Made by a program: the position numbers and the translations under genes
The notes under the pieces: generated by a model
Seen by the model: only the letters and a program-made list of their open reading frames with translations
Told to the model about the DNA's origin: nothing
Databases searched by the model: none
Part shown: positions 9,274-17,527 of the stretch, piece after piece
How positions within the stretch are numbered: the first letter of the stretch is position 1
Layout: each line of letters opens with the position of its first letter
Assembly (NCBI GenBank): GCA_019636215.1
Contig: JAHBXZ010000017.1
Span: 23,296 to 87,295, forward strand
DNA length: 64,000 nt
From: Planctomycetota bacterium
GTDB taxonomy: Bacteria > Planctomycetota > UBA8742 > UBA2392
Direction: 5' to 3'

Positions 9274-9756
9274 ATGACCCAAGGGCCGATGCAAAGACTT
9301 GCAGGCATGCTGGGCCAATGGAGCGGCCAGGTAACCCGCCCTGCCGAGCCGCCATCGCGCCTGGACATGGAGGTGCGGTCGCTGTACGCCGGTACCGTGC
9401 TTGAGATTGAAAGCCGCGGCTACTCGCCCGAGGGCCGGTACCTGTTCGGCAGCCTGGGGTTTCTGGCGGCGGGCGAAGACGGCCGGCTTGTTTACCAGTT
9501 GTATGCCACCAGCTTCGGCATGGTCACCATGCACGAACACCACGACGAACCACAGACACTGCTGCTGCAGGCTGCGCTGGATGCCGAACGTACCTTCCAT
9601 GCCACCATGGCGCTGGATGGCGATGTGCTTGCGCTCAGTGCCTCAATCTCGCGCGACGGGAAGCTGCCGCCGCGGGCCAAGCGTGTGCTTTCGCGCCTGG
9701 AACGGTTGCACGCCGGGGAACGCAGGCGCCTTTCGCCGAAGATGGGGTTGCCATGA
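9274..9756 (+). CDS. Small calycin-like beta-barrel protein 3
   Basis: 160 residues; the most divergent member. It keeps LGQWSGQV at the N-terminus and a VLALSAS strand where relatives have VLALAG. The C-terminus is basic (RAKRVLSRLERLHAGERRR). A possible -10 box TAGACT lies at 9263-9268 over the previous stop, so it may have its own leaderless transcript as well as read-through. Its last codons overlap the next start (ATGA). Confidence 0.7.
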   Translation: MTQGPMQRLAGMLGQWSGQVTRPAEPPSRLDMEVRSLYAGTVLEIESRGYSPEGRYLFGSLGFLAAGEDGRLVYQLYATSFGMVTMHEHHDEPQTLLLQAALDAERTFHATMALDGDVLALSASISRDGKLPPRAKRVLSRLERLHAGERRRLSPKMGLP

Positions 9757-10205
9757 TCGCCGCCCTGCAAGCCTACGCAGCCTGGTGCGGTGAATGGATC
9801 GGCACCGGCGAAAGCGAAAACGGCGCCCAGGTCAAGGTGCGGCTGTGGCTGGATTCCGCCATGCATGGCGAGATTCTGCGCATGCGCCTTGAAGTCAATC
9901 TTCCGGGCGCGCTGTCGCCGGGCATTGCGGCGCTGGGCATGATCGGCGTGGACCCCGAAAGCCGCCTGCGCATGGGCCTGTGGTCAAGCCTGAGCGGCAA
10001 TTTCGTGCTTGACCAATTGCCCGACGATGCCGACGTGCTGGCCTTGGCCGGCCGCACGCCCCGCGGCAGCGACCTGACCCTCAGCCTGCTTGCCGTGGAC
10101 GAGCGGCTTCAGATCAACTGGCTGTGGCGAAAGGCGGGTGAAACAGAAGGGACGCGCCTGAGCGCGTCCCTTGCAAGACTTCAGCCGATTGCCATCGGGG
10201 GCTGA
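9753..10205 (+). CDS. Small calycin-like beta-barrel protein 4
   Basis: 150 residues, start overlapping the previous stop by four bases, which implies coupled translation. It has WCGEWIGTGES (WxGxG type) and LDQLPDDADVLALAG, nearly shared with protein 2. The final codons contain a perfect hairpin that probably terminates the opposite gene (see 10147-10172). Family known only by structural resemblance; function not assigned. Confidence 0.75.
   Translation: MIAALQAYAAWCGEWIGTGESENGAQVKVRLWLDSAMHGEILRMRLEVNLPGALSPGIAALGMIGVDPESRLRMGLWSSLSGNFVLDQLPDDADVLALAGRTPRGSDLTLSLLAVDERLQINWLWRKAGETEGTRLSASLARLQPIAIGG
10134..10172 (-). terminator. Minus-strand terminator embedded in the end of barrel gene 4
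   Basis: An 11 bp perfect stem (10147-10157 with 10162-10172), four-base loop, read on the minus strand is followed directly by CTGTTTCACC. It lies 45 nt beyond the stop of the minus-strand gene ending at 10217, yet inside the coding region of the convergent plus-strand gene. Confidence 0.65.
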
Positions 10206-10216
10206 CACCCGGCCGG

Positions 10217-11182
10217 TTACTCCAGCCGCAGGCGAACCACGCGCGACTTCTTGTGTTCCGATCCGGTGCTGGCGCCGGTGTTGTCGAAGATCGCCACCGC
10301 AAACATGGCATCCTTGCCGGCTTCAAACTTTGCGTCGTCGGCGTGGCCGGTGTCCAGCTTGCGCCGGAACATCACCACCCAGTGGCCGTCGGCGTGGCTG
10401 CCCACGGCGTCAATGTCGCCGCGGCTGCCCTTAGGCTTGCGCAACAACACACTGGGCACCGCGTAGCCGGCTTCGGGCTTGAAGTCGGCGGCAACTTCGA
10501 CCGTGGTATCTTCCGTGAACGGGCCGGATTTGTCGGCGTCGTCCTTCCAGCGGCGCAGCGGCGCCTTGCCTTCTTTTGCCTGGTTGTCCTTGTACGCACT
10601 GCTGCCTTCGTCGTCGGCGCGGCCCTTTTCAGAGTCAAACTGAAAGTGCTGGTCGTCGCAGTAACCGTGCAGGCCGCCCCTTGCCGCCTTCCAGTGCCAC
10701 AGGTCGGCCTTTTCGCCCTCGGCGCCGGTCTTCATCTCGCCGTCGTGGCACAGGGCCGTGCAGCCCTTTTCGGCAAATGCCGCGGTGCTGACATTGAAGG
10801 CAAGCGCAATGCGGTCTTCGTCGCCCTTGACCTGTGTCCAGCCCTCGGCCGCGTACTGCCAGCCCTTTTTGGCGATGCTCATGTCGGCGTCGGGCCAGCG
10901 TGCCAGGATGTAAAGGTACTCGCCGTCGTGCATGGCGCGCAGGTCGACCGTTACGTCGTCGCCCTTGCCCTTGATGGCGCGAACACTGTGCATGGGCGCC
11001 TGCTTCCAGGCATCGGTGACCTCGCCCTTGAGTTCCGGGCCTTTGTCCACCTTCTTGCCCAGCAGGTCATAGCCCTGCGACTGCGGTGTGGGCCCTTCCT
11101 TTGCGTCCTGGGAAAGTGCCGCGGAAGCAGCTAATGCCATACAGCCGGCGCCAAGCGCAACGGCCACAAGTGTGCGACTCAT
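10217..11182 (-). CDS. Exported heme-binding protein, ethylbenzene-dehydrogenase gamma-like (EB_dh) domain
   Basis: 321 residues with a signal peptide (MSRTLVAVALGAGCMALAASAALSQ). The body looks like the EB_dh/cytochrome c-552 heme domain: an early YLYILARWPD strand, a GCTALCHDGEM segment, and a WHWKAAR stretch, all typical of that family. CTALCH is C-x3-CH rather than the standard CxxCH. GGAG precedes ATG 11182. It follows pyrR with a 41-base gap on the same strand, which may be chance co-transcription. Probable role in periplasmic electron transfer or sensing; no partner oxidoreductase is in the window. Confidence 0.75.
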   Translation of the reverse strand: MSRTLVAVALGAGCMALAASAALSQDAKEGPTPQSQGYDLLGKKVDKGPELKGEVTDAWKQAPMHSVRAIKGKGDDVTVDLRAMHDGEYLYILARWPDADMSIAKKGWQYAAEGWTQVKGDEDRIALAFNVSTAAFAEKGCTALCHDGEMKTGAEGEKADLWHWKAARGGLHGYCDDQHFQFDSEKGRADDEGSSAYKDNQAKEGKAPLRRWKDDADKSGPFTEDTTVEVAADFKPEAGYAVPSVLLRKPKGSRGDIDAVGSHADGHWVVMFRRKLDTGHADDAKFEAGKDAMFAVAIFDNTGASTGSEHKKSRVVRLRLE

Positions 11183-11223
11183 GAAGTCTCCGGTTGATTC
11201 TGGTGGAATCGGCCCGCAGCATT

Positions 11224-11745
11224 CTATCGCGCCAGGACAATCTCGTCGCGGGGGGCGCCGGTTTCTGTCAACCGCACCCGGATCCGGTCTTTGGCCGAAG
11301 TCTGGGTCACCATGCCACAGTAATCGGGCGCGATGGGCAGCTCGCGGTGCCCGCGGTCTATCAGCACACACAGCTGCACCCGGCTGGGCCGCCCGTGATC
11401 TGCCAGCACATTCAGCGCTGCGCGCACCGTGCGCCCGGTAAACAGCACGTCGTCGACCAGCACTATCCGTTTGCCGTCAACTCCGCCGGGCAGTTCGCTG
11501 CCTCGCACCAGCGGCAGCGCACGGCCGGCAAGGTCGTCGCGGTACAAAGTGATGTCCAGTGTGCCGCGTTCAGGGGCCGCGCCACCGCCCTGGGCCATCA
11601 AACTGGCCAGCCGTGCCGAAAGCGGCACACCATTGGTGTGCACGCCGACCAGCACCGCGGGCTGCGGGTCCGCGGCAATCCGGCGCGCAAGCTCCGCCAG
11701 CGCGGCGGCAATCTCCTCAGGACCGAACAGGACAGTTTCCGGCAT
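11224..11745 (-). CDS. pyrR: Bifunctional pyr regulator / uracil phosphoribosyltransferase
   Basis: 173 residues. The PRPP loop VLVDDVLFTGRTVRAAL and the LYRDDL segment are typical of PyrR, which attenuates pyr mRNAs and has uracil phosphoribosyltransferase activity. The start ATG at 11745 (MPETVLFG) matches the family N-terminus. No pyr operon follows; carA and pyrH are elsewhere in the window without an obvious PyrR leader. The gene sits 33 bases after the MnmE-like GTPase gene on the same strand. Confidence 0.9.
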   Translation of the reverse strand: MPETVLFGPEEIAAALAELARRIAADPQPAVLVGVHTNGVPLSARLASLMAQGGGAAPERGTLDITLYRDDLAGRALPLVRGSELPGGVDGKRIVLVDDVLFTGRTVRAALNVLADHGRPSRVQLCVLIDRGHRELPIAPDYCGMVTQTSAKDRIRVRLTETGAPRDEIVLAR

Positions 11746-11778
11746 GGGCGGCAAGTGTCGATCATGCCGGCCCTGCAA

Positions 11779-12801
11779 TCAAGCCCGATCGCCGATCAGC
11801 GTTCGCGCGCGTTTCACGAACTCAGGGTCCCCTGATTCCAGCAGGGCCAGCAATGCCGGCGGCCATGCGAGGCGCAGTTGCGGTTCAAGCTTCTGCAAGG
11901 GGCCGATGAAGTGGTCCCTGAGACGGTCCTTGATGCGCGTCAAGGAAGCTTGATCGTTCATGCACACTCCGGGCTCGCGGCCTGCCGGGTCCTGGTCAGA
12001 TCGGCTGAACAGGTGCAGGTCGCCTGCGCCCGTTGGCTCGGCCCCGGGCGGAACGAGCTCCAGCACCAGGTCGGCGCTGGCTCTCCAATGGTCGGCAAGC
12101 TCAGCCGCGGCTCGGTCCAGTTCGCCGCCGCCATGGATCGTTCCCGGTGCGTCGAACAACCGCATCACAAACCCCTGGTGCTCAAGCTGCCCTTCAATCA
12201 CGTCGCGTGTCAGGCCGGGCTCAGATCCCGTTGCGGCTAAGGCCTTGCCACATAAAGCGTTCAGCAGGCTGGATTTGCCCGCATTCACCGGGCCCCAAAG
12301 TTGAACCCGTGGAGGGTGGAAAAGGTGATGGGCGGTCAGCCAGGCATCGCGCAGTACGCTAAAACCTTCAGCGGGGAGTTTTTTGGTGATGGCCATCGCG
12401 TCTCGACCCTGGGCGGCGCAGGCCAGCAGCAGTTCGGCCCCAAGCCGGCCGTGCACCAACGGCAGGGCCTGATAGACCAGTTGGGAAAGCCGATCTTTAG
12501 TTTCCCACAAGTCAGACACGGGTTTCTGACAGGCTCCGGCCCGGTCAAGTTCCGCCTGTGCCAGTTCGCGGGTTGCGTGGCCTCCGTGAAGCGATACCAC
12601 AACGCCTCCGGACTGGCCCCAGCAAAGCACCTGATCCACAATTTGACCCTTGGCGTCACGCCAAGGTAGCAGCGATTGTGCGTCTGGCGGTTCCCTGTGG
12701 AGTAACCGTTGAAACAAGCCCTCGCTGACCCACAACAGGGCCAGGGCGGCGGCAGCGGGCTGGGTCAGCCACTGATAACAGAGTTCATCGGTAGTTGTCA
12801 T
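11779..12801 (-). CDS. Shortened MnmE-like GTPase
   Basis: 340 residues. The N-terminal part resembles the MnmE tetrahydrofolate-binding domain (LHGGHATRELAQAE). G1 is GPVNAGKSSLLNALC, followed by GLTRDVIEG and G3 DAPGT. A clear NKxD is missing; FSRSD may replace it. The C-terminal Cys-x-GK box needed by true MnmE is absent and the protein is about 100 residues shorter. It may therefore not modify tRNA. Start ATG 12801 lies nine bases after a TAAAGT box (12811-12816), so it may be leaderless. Confidence 0.75.
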   Translation of the reverse strand: MTTTDELCYQWLTQPAAAALALLWVSEGLFQRLLHREPPDAQSLLPWRDAKGQIVDQVLCWGQSGGVVVSLHGGHATRELAQAELDRAGACQKPVSDLWETKDRLSQLVYQALPLVHGRLGAELLLACAAQGRDAMAITKKLPAEGFSVLRDAWLTAHHLFHPPRVQLWGPVNAGKSSLLNALCGKALAATGSEPGLTRDVIEGQLEHQGFVMRLFDAPGTIHGGGELDRAAAELADHWRASADLVLELVPPGAEPTGAGDLHLFSRSDQDPAGREPGVCMNDQASLTRIKDRLRDHFIGPLQKLEPQLRLAWPPALLALLESGDPEFVKRARTLIGDRA

Positions 12802-12810
12802 GCTCGGCAA

Positions 12811-12816
12811 ACTTTA
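12811..12816 (-). promoter_or_regulatory. -10-like box of the MnmE-like gene
   Basis: TAAAGT on the minus strand ends nine bases before ATG 12801, with no Shine-Dalgarno between. The rest of 12817-12991 holds the promoter of the divergent lipoprotein gene; TATGCT near 12900 is a possible -10 there. Confidence 0.35.
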
Positions 12817-12991
12817 GCCGACGCTAGCAAATCTCACGAATCGTCACATGCAGGCCACAGAAGTTTCTTTGGGGCTCTTGCTTTCCGTAATGAGTGGGCC
12901 TATGCTTCGCCCCTCTTTGTTAGGGAACCTTTATCGTAGAGCAGACTTAGGTCGCTCAGGACCCGATTCTCAACAGTTCAGGAGCCAGATT

Positions 12992-13711
12992 ATGAAGAAG
13001 TTGATTGCTTTGGTTGCTTTTGCGGCAGTGTTCGGCGTTGCCTCGTGCGGCGGCGTGGGTGTCGGCGGTGACGACAGTGGCGACAGCGGCAACAACGACA
13101 GCGGCGGCGGCTTCGACATGGCCCAGATGCAGATCGACATGTACAAGAACGGGACCATGAAGGCCACGTACTGGGTTGTTCTGCACGCTGACGCGGCAGC
13201 CGGCCAGTACTGGGAAACCACCAGCATCAGCAACTACGGTGCCGGTGAGCAGAAGGCTGTCTACTCCTGGCAGGTTGCTGCCAAGGACGGCGACAACTTC
13301 ATCGTCGAGCAGGACATGGGCCAGGGCTACATCCTTGCCTACTGCGTTGACCCCAGCAAGAAGTGGGAAGACGGCGCCAACGTGTTGAAGGCCTGGATTG
13401 GCAAGAAGGACGCCAAGCCGGAAGAGATTCAGGTGATGGAATACAAGAAGCCCGAAGGCGGCGGCACCACCGGTGAAGCCCCGAAGGCCGAAGTCACCAC
13501 CGAAGAAGTCACCTACGCGGCGGCCGGCAAGGATTGGGCCTGCACGCTGACCACCACCAAGACCGACAGCATGGAAATGAAGACCTGGGTCTGCAAGGAC
13601 GCCTGGTTCGGTGGTGTGATCAAGACCTGGATGAAGATGGCCGCTGGCGAGAGCAGCACCGAGCTCACCAAGTTCGGCACCGACGGCAAGCCCTGGCTGA
13701 ACTGGGGTTAA
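12992..13711 (+). CDS. Lipoprotein of a local two-member family
   Basis: 239 residues. The N-terminus MKKLIALVAFAAVFGVASC is a lipoprotein signal with lipobox VASC, followed by a Gly/Asp/Ser linker. AGGAG precedes ATG 12992. The mature part matches the next gene: LHADAAAGQYW against LHSDPKAGQQW, YSWQV against SAWQV, and TWVCKDAWFGGVIKT against TWVVADAWFGGAVKT. No known domain recognised. It has its own strong terminator, so the two paralogs are separately transcribed. Likely anchored facing the periplasm. Confidence 0.8.
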   Translation: MKKLIALVAFAAVFGVASCGGVGVGGDDSGDSGNNDSGGGFDMAQMQIDMYKNGTMKATYWVVLHADAAAGQYWETTSISNYGAGEQKAVYSWQVAAKDGDNFIVEQDMGQGYILAYCVDPSKKWEDGANVLKAWIGKKDAKPEEIQVMEYKKPEGGGTTGEAPKAEVTTEEVTYAAAGKDWACTLTTTKTDSMEMKTWVCKDAWFGGVIKTWMKMAAGESSTELTKFGTDGKPWLNWG

Positions 13712-13735
13712 TCGTCTGGATCCAGTCAGTACCCG

Positions 13736-13768
13736 ACCGGCGCGAGCAATCGCGCCGGTTTCTTTTTC
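13736..13768 (+). terminator. Terminator of the lipoprotein gene
   Basis: Ten-base perfect stem ACCGGCGCGA with its complement, GCAA loop, then TTTCTTTTTC. A textbook rho-independent terminator 25 nt after the stop. Confidence 0.9.
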
Positions 13769-13809
13769 TGTACCGGGGTGCCGGCGGGTAGACTCTGGCC
13801 GGAGATATC

Positions 13810-14571
13810 ATGCGCACACTTGCCTTGCTGGCCCTGCCGCTGCTGTTTGCCACCACGTTTGCCCAGGATGCGCCGAAGGCCGCCGAGCCCTACAAGCCTT
13901 CCGAAGGCGGGGCAACTGCCGACCTGTTGCTGCGCATGCTCAAGACCGGCAAACAGAAGCTGCACTTCTGGTGCCAGTTGCACAGTGACCCAAAGGCTGG
14001 TCAGCAGTGGGTTATCAAGAACACCAGTGCCGCCGCAGGCACCTCTACCGAATTCTTTTCGGCCTGGCAGGTGGTCAAGGTTGAAGGGGACATCGCGATT
14101 GTGGAGTACGACAACGGGCGCGGTTTCATTGCCGCGTTTGAAGTAGACCTGACCAAAAAGCCTTCTGACATCGCCAACGTCAAGCGCGCCTGGGTGGCCA
14201 AGCCGGGCGAAAAGCCCGAGCCCGCCACGGTCATGGAAACCCCAAAGCCCGCGCCGGGGGGCAAAGGGAATCCCGCCGTAGAGCCCAAGACCGAAGACTT
14301 CAAGGATCTGGAACTGGCCGGCCAGAAGTGGGCCGGCAAGATCTATTCGTCGAGTAACTCAGGCTGGGAGTCGCGCACCTGGGTCGTGGCGGACGCTTGG
14401 TTCGGCGGGGCAGTCAAGACACTCAGCACCGCCGGCAAGGCCCAAAGCGGCACCGAACTGCACAGCACCAGCACCAAGGCCAAGGCCTGGCTGAAGTGGG
14501 AAGACCTCGAAAAGGAAGCCCCAAAGCCGAAAGAGGCCAAGCCCGAGGAAGTGAAGCCCGAGGAAAAGTAG
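13810..14571 (+). CDS. Secreted paralog of the upstream lipoprotein
   Basis: 253 residues with a cleavable signal peptide (MRTLALLALPLLFATTFAQ) and no lipobox Cys, so it is probably soluble in the periplasm while its paralog (12992-13711) is lipid-anchored. Shared blocks: LH.D..AGQ.W, a WQV strand, the KPEPATVMETPKP linker against KPEEIQVMEYKKP, and DAWFGG. The C-terminus is a Lys/Glu/Pro tail (KPKEAKPEEVKPEEK). GGAG lies before the ATG and a TAGACT -10-like box near 13789. Function unknown. Confidence 0.8.
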   Translation: MRTLALLALPLLFATTFAQDAPKAAEPYKPSEGGATADLLLRMLKTGKQKLHFWCQLHSDPKAGQQWVIKNTSAAAGTSTEFFSAWQVVKVEGDIAIVEYDNGRGFIAAFEVDLTKKPSDIANVKRAWVAKPGEKPEPATVMETPKPAPGGKGNPAVEPKTEDFKDLELAGQKWAGKIYSSSNSGWESRTWVVADAWFGGAVKTLSTAGKAQSGTELHSTSTKAKAWLKWEDLEKEAPKPKEAKPEEVKPEEK

Positions 14572-14664
14572 GCCCGGCCTGCCTTGCACTGACACCCCAG
14601 TACCTTGTTTATGCCGGGTTGCGGGCTGCTGCGCCGGTTCCCTTTTCATCGGGGGTTTCGGCCC

Positions 14665-14670
14665 TATACT
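14665..14670 (+). promoter_or_regulatory. TATACT box of a probable leaderless gene
   Basis: TATACT is followed by ten bases (cgcgcccctt) and ATG 14681, with no ribosome site. The carA start has nearly the same layout (TATACTccgcgccccATG, minus strand). Confidence 0.5.
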
Positions 14671-14680
14671 CGCGCCCCTT

Positions 14681-15214
14681 ATGCAACAGGGCACCCTGGA
14701 ACTTTGCGATGTCTGCGGCAACCACGCTGTTACGCCCCGGCGCGTGGCGGATTCCGTTGTGCGCCAGTGCGAGTTCTGCGGCAACCTGGAAGGCCCGCCC
14801 GACCTGATTGAACTGCTGGAGCTTCAGCGCCAGGCCGAAGAACTTGGTTGCAGCGAACACAGCTATCCGCTGGCCCAGTTCATTGACGGCCTGCCGGGCG
14901 TGAAGCTGCTGGGTGATTCCGGCGGCAACCGCAAGCTGGGAACCATGCCGTTTGTGGCCTTTGAACTTACCGACCATCGCACCTGGCAGTTGGAGAACCT
15001 TGGCCAGGCCCTGCGCCTGATGCGCGAAGAACTTGCGCGCGAATGGATCATTGAGTTCACATTCGACTACCAGCTTGGGTTTGAGCTGCGCACACGGCCC
15101 GATGGTCGCAAGACCCACGACCCCGATGAAATCGAGGCCGCCCGCCGCGACATGCTGCACATGTGGCGCAAACTGCAGGGCTTTGCGGCGCTTTCCTGGT
15201 GGAAGCAGCAATAG
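14681..15214 (+). CDS. Zinc-ribbon protein of unknown function
   Basis: 177 residues, cytosolic. Two CxxC pairs near the N-terminus (CDVCGNH and CEFCGNL, about residues 9-12 and 30-33) form a likely zinc ribbon. The rest is mixed alpha/beta with WQLENLGQALRLMREEL and no recognised family. The start ATG lies ten bases after a TATACT box, so the mRNA is probably leaderless. It stands between the secreted paralog pair and the propeller gene. Confidence 0.75.
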   Translation: MQQGTLELCDVCGNHAVTPRRVADSVVRQCEFCGNLEGPPDLIELLELQRQAEELGCSEHSYPLAQFIDGLPGVKLLGDSGGNRKLGTMPFVAFELTDHRTWQLENLGQALRLMREELAREWIIEFTFDYQLGFELRTRPDGRKTHDPDEIEAARRDMLHMWRKLQGFAALSWWKQQ

Positions 15215-15349
15215 CCTCGTCGCGGATTCGCAATCCGGGCCGGCATGAGCCAAAACGCAACGCCTGCTGTCGGCAACTTTTGACCCAAGGTGATTGGCGG
15301 GATACGTTTGTATCTGCGTAGACCCCCGTCTTCCCCTTGGGGACACCAC

Positions 15350-17107
15350 ATGACCCTGTTTCGCAAGGCCGCACAGGCCACTGCCTGTGCGCTGGTTGTG
15401 GCTGCCGGCGCGGTTCATACGGCCGATGCCGAGGACGCGCCCAAGGCAGCTGTGAAGGAATCTCCGCGCAAGGCTGGTCCGATCGTCCTGGACCGCACCC
15501 TTGTAAGTATCCGGTTGACCAGCCCGGTCACCGGCAACCGACCCGGCGAAAGCGGCAAGCTGTTTGCAGTCGACCACACCACAGACAAAGCCTGGGTTGC
15601 CCAGGTGGCCAGTGGCAACGCGCGCAGCCCGGCTGCGGCCAAGGGCGTTGTCGTGGTCGGCTCGGGTGGCGGCAACCAGATCTGGGGTTATGACGTCGAA
15701 AGCGGTCGCCGGCGCTGGGTGGCCAGGAGTGACGACTCAGGCATCAGCAGCATCGTGATCTCGGGTGACTCAGCCTACTTCACTACCTACAGCTGCACGC
15801 TCGAGCGCGTGTTGGTGGAATCCGGTGTGCACAAGTTCCGCAAGTGGATCAGCAGCACGGTCGAGTGCGCCCCGGAAGTCGCGGGCGACACGGCCTTTGC
15901 CAGTTATCGCGGCGGCAAGGCGCACATGATTTCGGCGCACAGCATTGGCAGTGGCGGCGAAACCTGGAAGGCAGAAGCCCCGGGCAATGTCGTGTACGCC
16001 CCGGTGGTCAGTGGTAACACGTTGTACGTATCCACGATGGATGGTCGGCTGGCGGCCTTTGATGCCGCCAAAGGCACCCAAAGCTGGAGCCGCGGCGCTG
16101 GTGCCTTGAGCGCACCGGTGGTGTCTGATTACGGACTGCTGGTTGTAACGGCCGACGCCGCGATGCCCGCGTCAGCCCCGGCCAGCCCTGCGCCGGCAGA
16201 AACTTCGGCGGCACCCAAGCCCGCCGTTGCCGGGCCGGGTGCCGCAGGCAAAGACGACCGCAAGACCGAAAGCAAGCCGACACCAAAGGCTGAAGGGCCC
16301 GCGGCGGCACCGGCAGCGGTCGGCGAGGTCGGGGTCACACTGGCCACCGAAGGCAGCCGGCGCCTGGCGCTGGTTTCGCCCAAGGCTGTGCCAGCACAGG
16401 TAGATATCAAGCTTTCCGGCCCCACGGGATATGGCCTGGACTACCAGGGCATGCGCCCGGGTGTCGATGGCGACCTGTGCGTGATTGCCATGGGCAGCCG
16501 CGTGATCGCGCTGGACCTCAAGACCGGCCAGGTGAACTGGGAAATTCAGGTTGAGACCAAACATGGCCAGTTCTGCCAGCCGGTGTTCGGCGATGGCATG
16601 GTGTTCTTGGCTGACAACTATGGCTTTGTCACGGCCGTCAAACGCGATACCGGCAAGCTGGTCTGGTCGTACCGTGCCGAAGGCATGAAGTTTGCGGCCT
16701 CGCCCTGCGTAGAGAAGAATCGCCTGGTGCTGACCACCGAACACGGCGAGATGCTGTGCATTCCCACGGGCGTGAAGCAGGGCAAATCCAGCCAGGACCC
16801 CGCGCCCGTGTTCCAGCGCGCGGTGGTTGAAAAGGGCGGCGTCAAGCCCGCCCGCGACGTGCCTGACCCACGCACCCCGGCGCCGCTGGTGCGCGGTGAG
16901 ACAGCCACGCCGATTGAACCGCCACCGGTCACCGGCCCGAATGTCGACGAACCACCAACCGTGACGGAAGCCGATCCGTTTGAAGGTGTTCCGAAAGATC
17001 GGCGTGTAGGCCCAGGCGGTGTAAAGCAGACGGGTGCCGGGCCGGGCGGCATTGCACCGAAAGAGGACCCGCCCTCGCCCTACCCCAATCCGTTCGAAAA
17101 GAAGTGA
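15350..17107 (+). CDS. Exported PQQ-like beta-propeller protein
   Basis: 585 residues from ATG 15350, after GGGGAC. A signal peptide (MTLFRKAAQATACALVVAAGAVHT) is followed by propeller blades of the PQQ/BamB type: WGYDVESGRRRW, AAFDAAKGTQSW, IALDLKTGQVNWE, TAVKRDTGKLVWSY. An Ala/Pro-rich spacer (roughly residues 265-345) splits the blades, and a Pro-rich tail ends the protein. No PQQ-binding catalytic residues are evident, so it is probably a structural or binding protein at the outer membrane or periplasm rather than a dehydrogenase. Confidence 0.8.
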   Translation: MTLFRKAAQATACALVVAAGAVHTADAEDAPKAAVKESPRKAGPIVLDRTLVSIRLTSPVTGNRPGESGKLFAVDHTTDKAWVAQVASGNARSPAAAKGVVVVGSGGGNQIWGYDVESGRRRWVARSDDSGISSIVISGDSAYFTTYSCTLERVLVESGVHKFRKWISSTVECAPEVAGDTAFASYRGGKAHMISAHSIGSGGETWKAEAPGNVVYAPVVSGNTLYVSTMDGRLAAFDAAKGTQSWSRGAGALSAPVVSDYGLLVVTADAAMPASAPASPAPAETSAAPKPAVAGPGAAGKDDRKTESKPTPKAEGPAAAPAAVGEVGVTLATEGSRRLALVSPKAVPAQVDIKLSGPTGYGLDYQGMRPGVDGDLCVIAMGSRVIALDLKTGQVNWEIQVETKHGQFCQPVFGDGMVFLADNYGFVTAVKRDTGKLVWSYRAEGMKFAASPCVEKNRLVLTTEHGEMLCIPTGVKQGKSSQDPAPVFQRAVVEKGGVKPARDVPDPRTPAPLVRGETATPIEPPPVTGPNVDEPPTVTEADPFEGVPKDRRVGPGGVKQTGAGPGGIAPKEDPPSPYPNPFEKK

Positions 17108-17114
17108 TCTCAGC

Positions 17115-17139
17115 GAGGGCGCCCGGCCAGGGCGCCCTC
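17115..17139. terminator. Hairpin between convergent genes
   Basis: Nine-base perfect stem GAGGGCGCC with its complement around a seven-base loop, lying 7 nt past the propeller stop and 15 nt past the stop of the convergent cytochrome gene. No strong T run; it may still serve both strands. Confidence 0.6.
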
Positions 17140-17154
17140 TGCAATTCAGGGCGG

Positions 17155-17454
17155 CTATCGGGCGTCTGACGCATGGGCCAGCAGGTAAGCCTCCACATCC
17201 GGCCTGTCGGCCTTTTTCAAGCCCGATTGCGGCGCGTACTTGCGCATGGCCCGGCGCAGCTCCGCCTGCGAGAAGTCAGCCGGGTCGTAAAGCTCATGGC
17301 AGGTGGCGCACTTGGCCTCGTACAGGCGCTTGCCCCGTGCGTGCGGGTTGGCAACGGCGTCGGGCGCGGCCGGATCCGGCTGGTCGGGTGTTGATTCGCA
17401 GGCCGCGGCCAGAAGGACCAGAGCCGACACAGAGATGGCCAGCAACATTCGCAT
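17155..17454 (-). CDS. Small cytochrome c lipoprotein
   Basis: 99 residues. MRMLLAISVSALVLLAAAC is a lipoprotein signal (lipobox LAAAC); the heme site is CATCH, with RLYEAKCATCHELYDP typical of class I c-type cytochromes, and a possible axial Met in RRAMRKYAP. AGGAAAG lies before ATG 17454. It follows a porin gene on the same strand, 73 bases downstream, so both may respond to the Fur-like site upstream. Probable periplasmic electron carrier tethered to a membrane. Confidence 0.85.
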   Translation of the reverse strand: MRMLLAISVSALVLLAAACESTPDQPDPAAPDAVANPHARGKRLYEAKCATCHELYDPADFSQAELRRAMRKYAPQSGLKKADRPDVEAYLLAHASDAR

Positions 17455-17527
17455 GGTTCGCTTTCCTGGCGGGGGCGGCATGCCGCCCCCGCGCTCCGTG
17501 CAACGGGTGGGAGAGCACCCGCCATTG

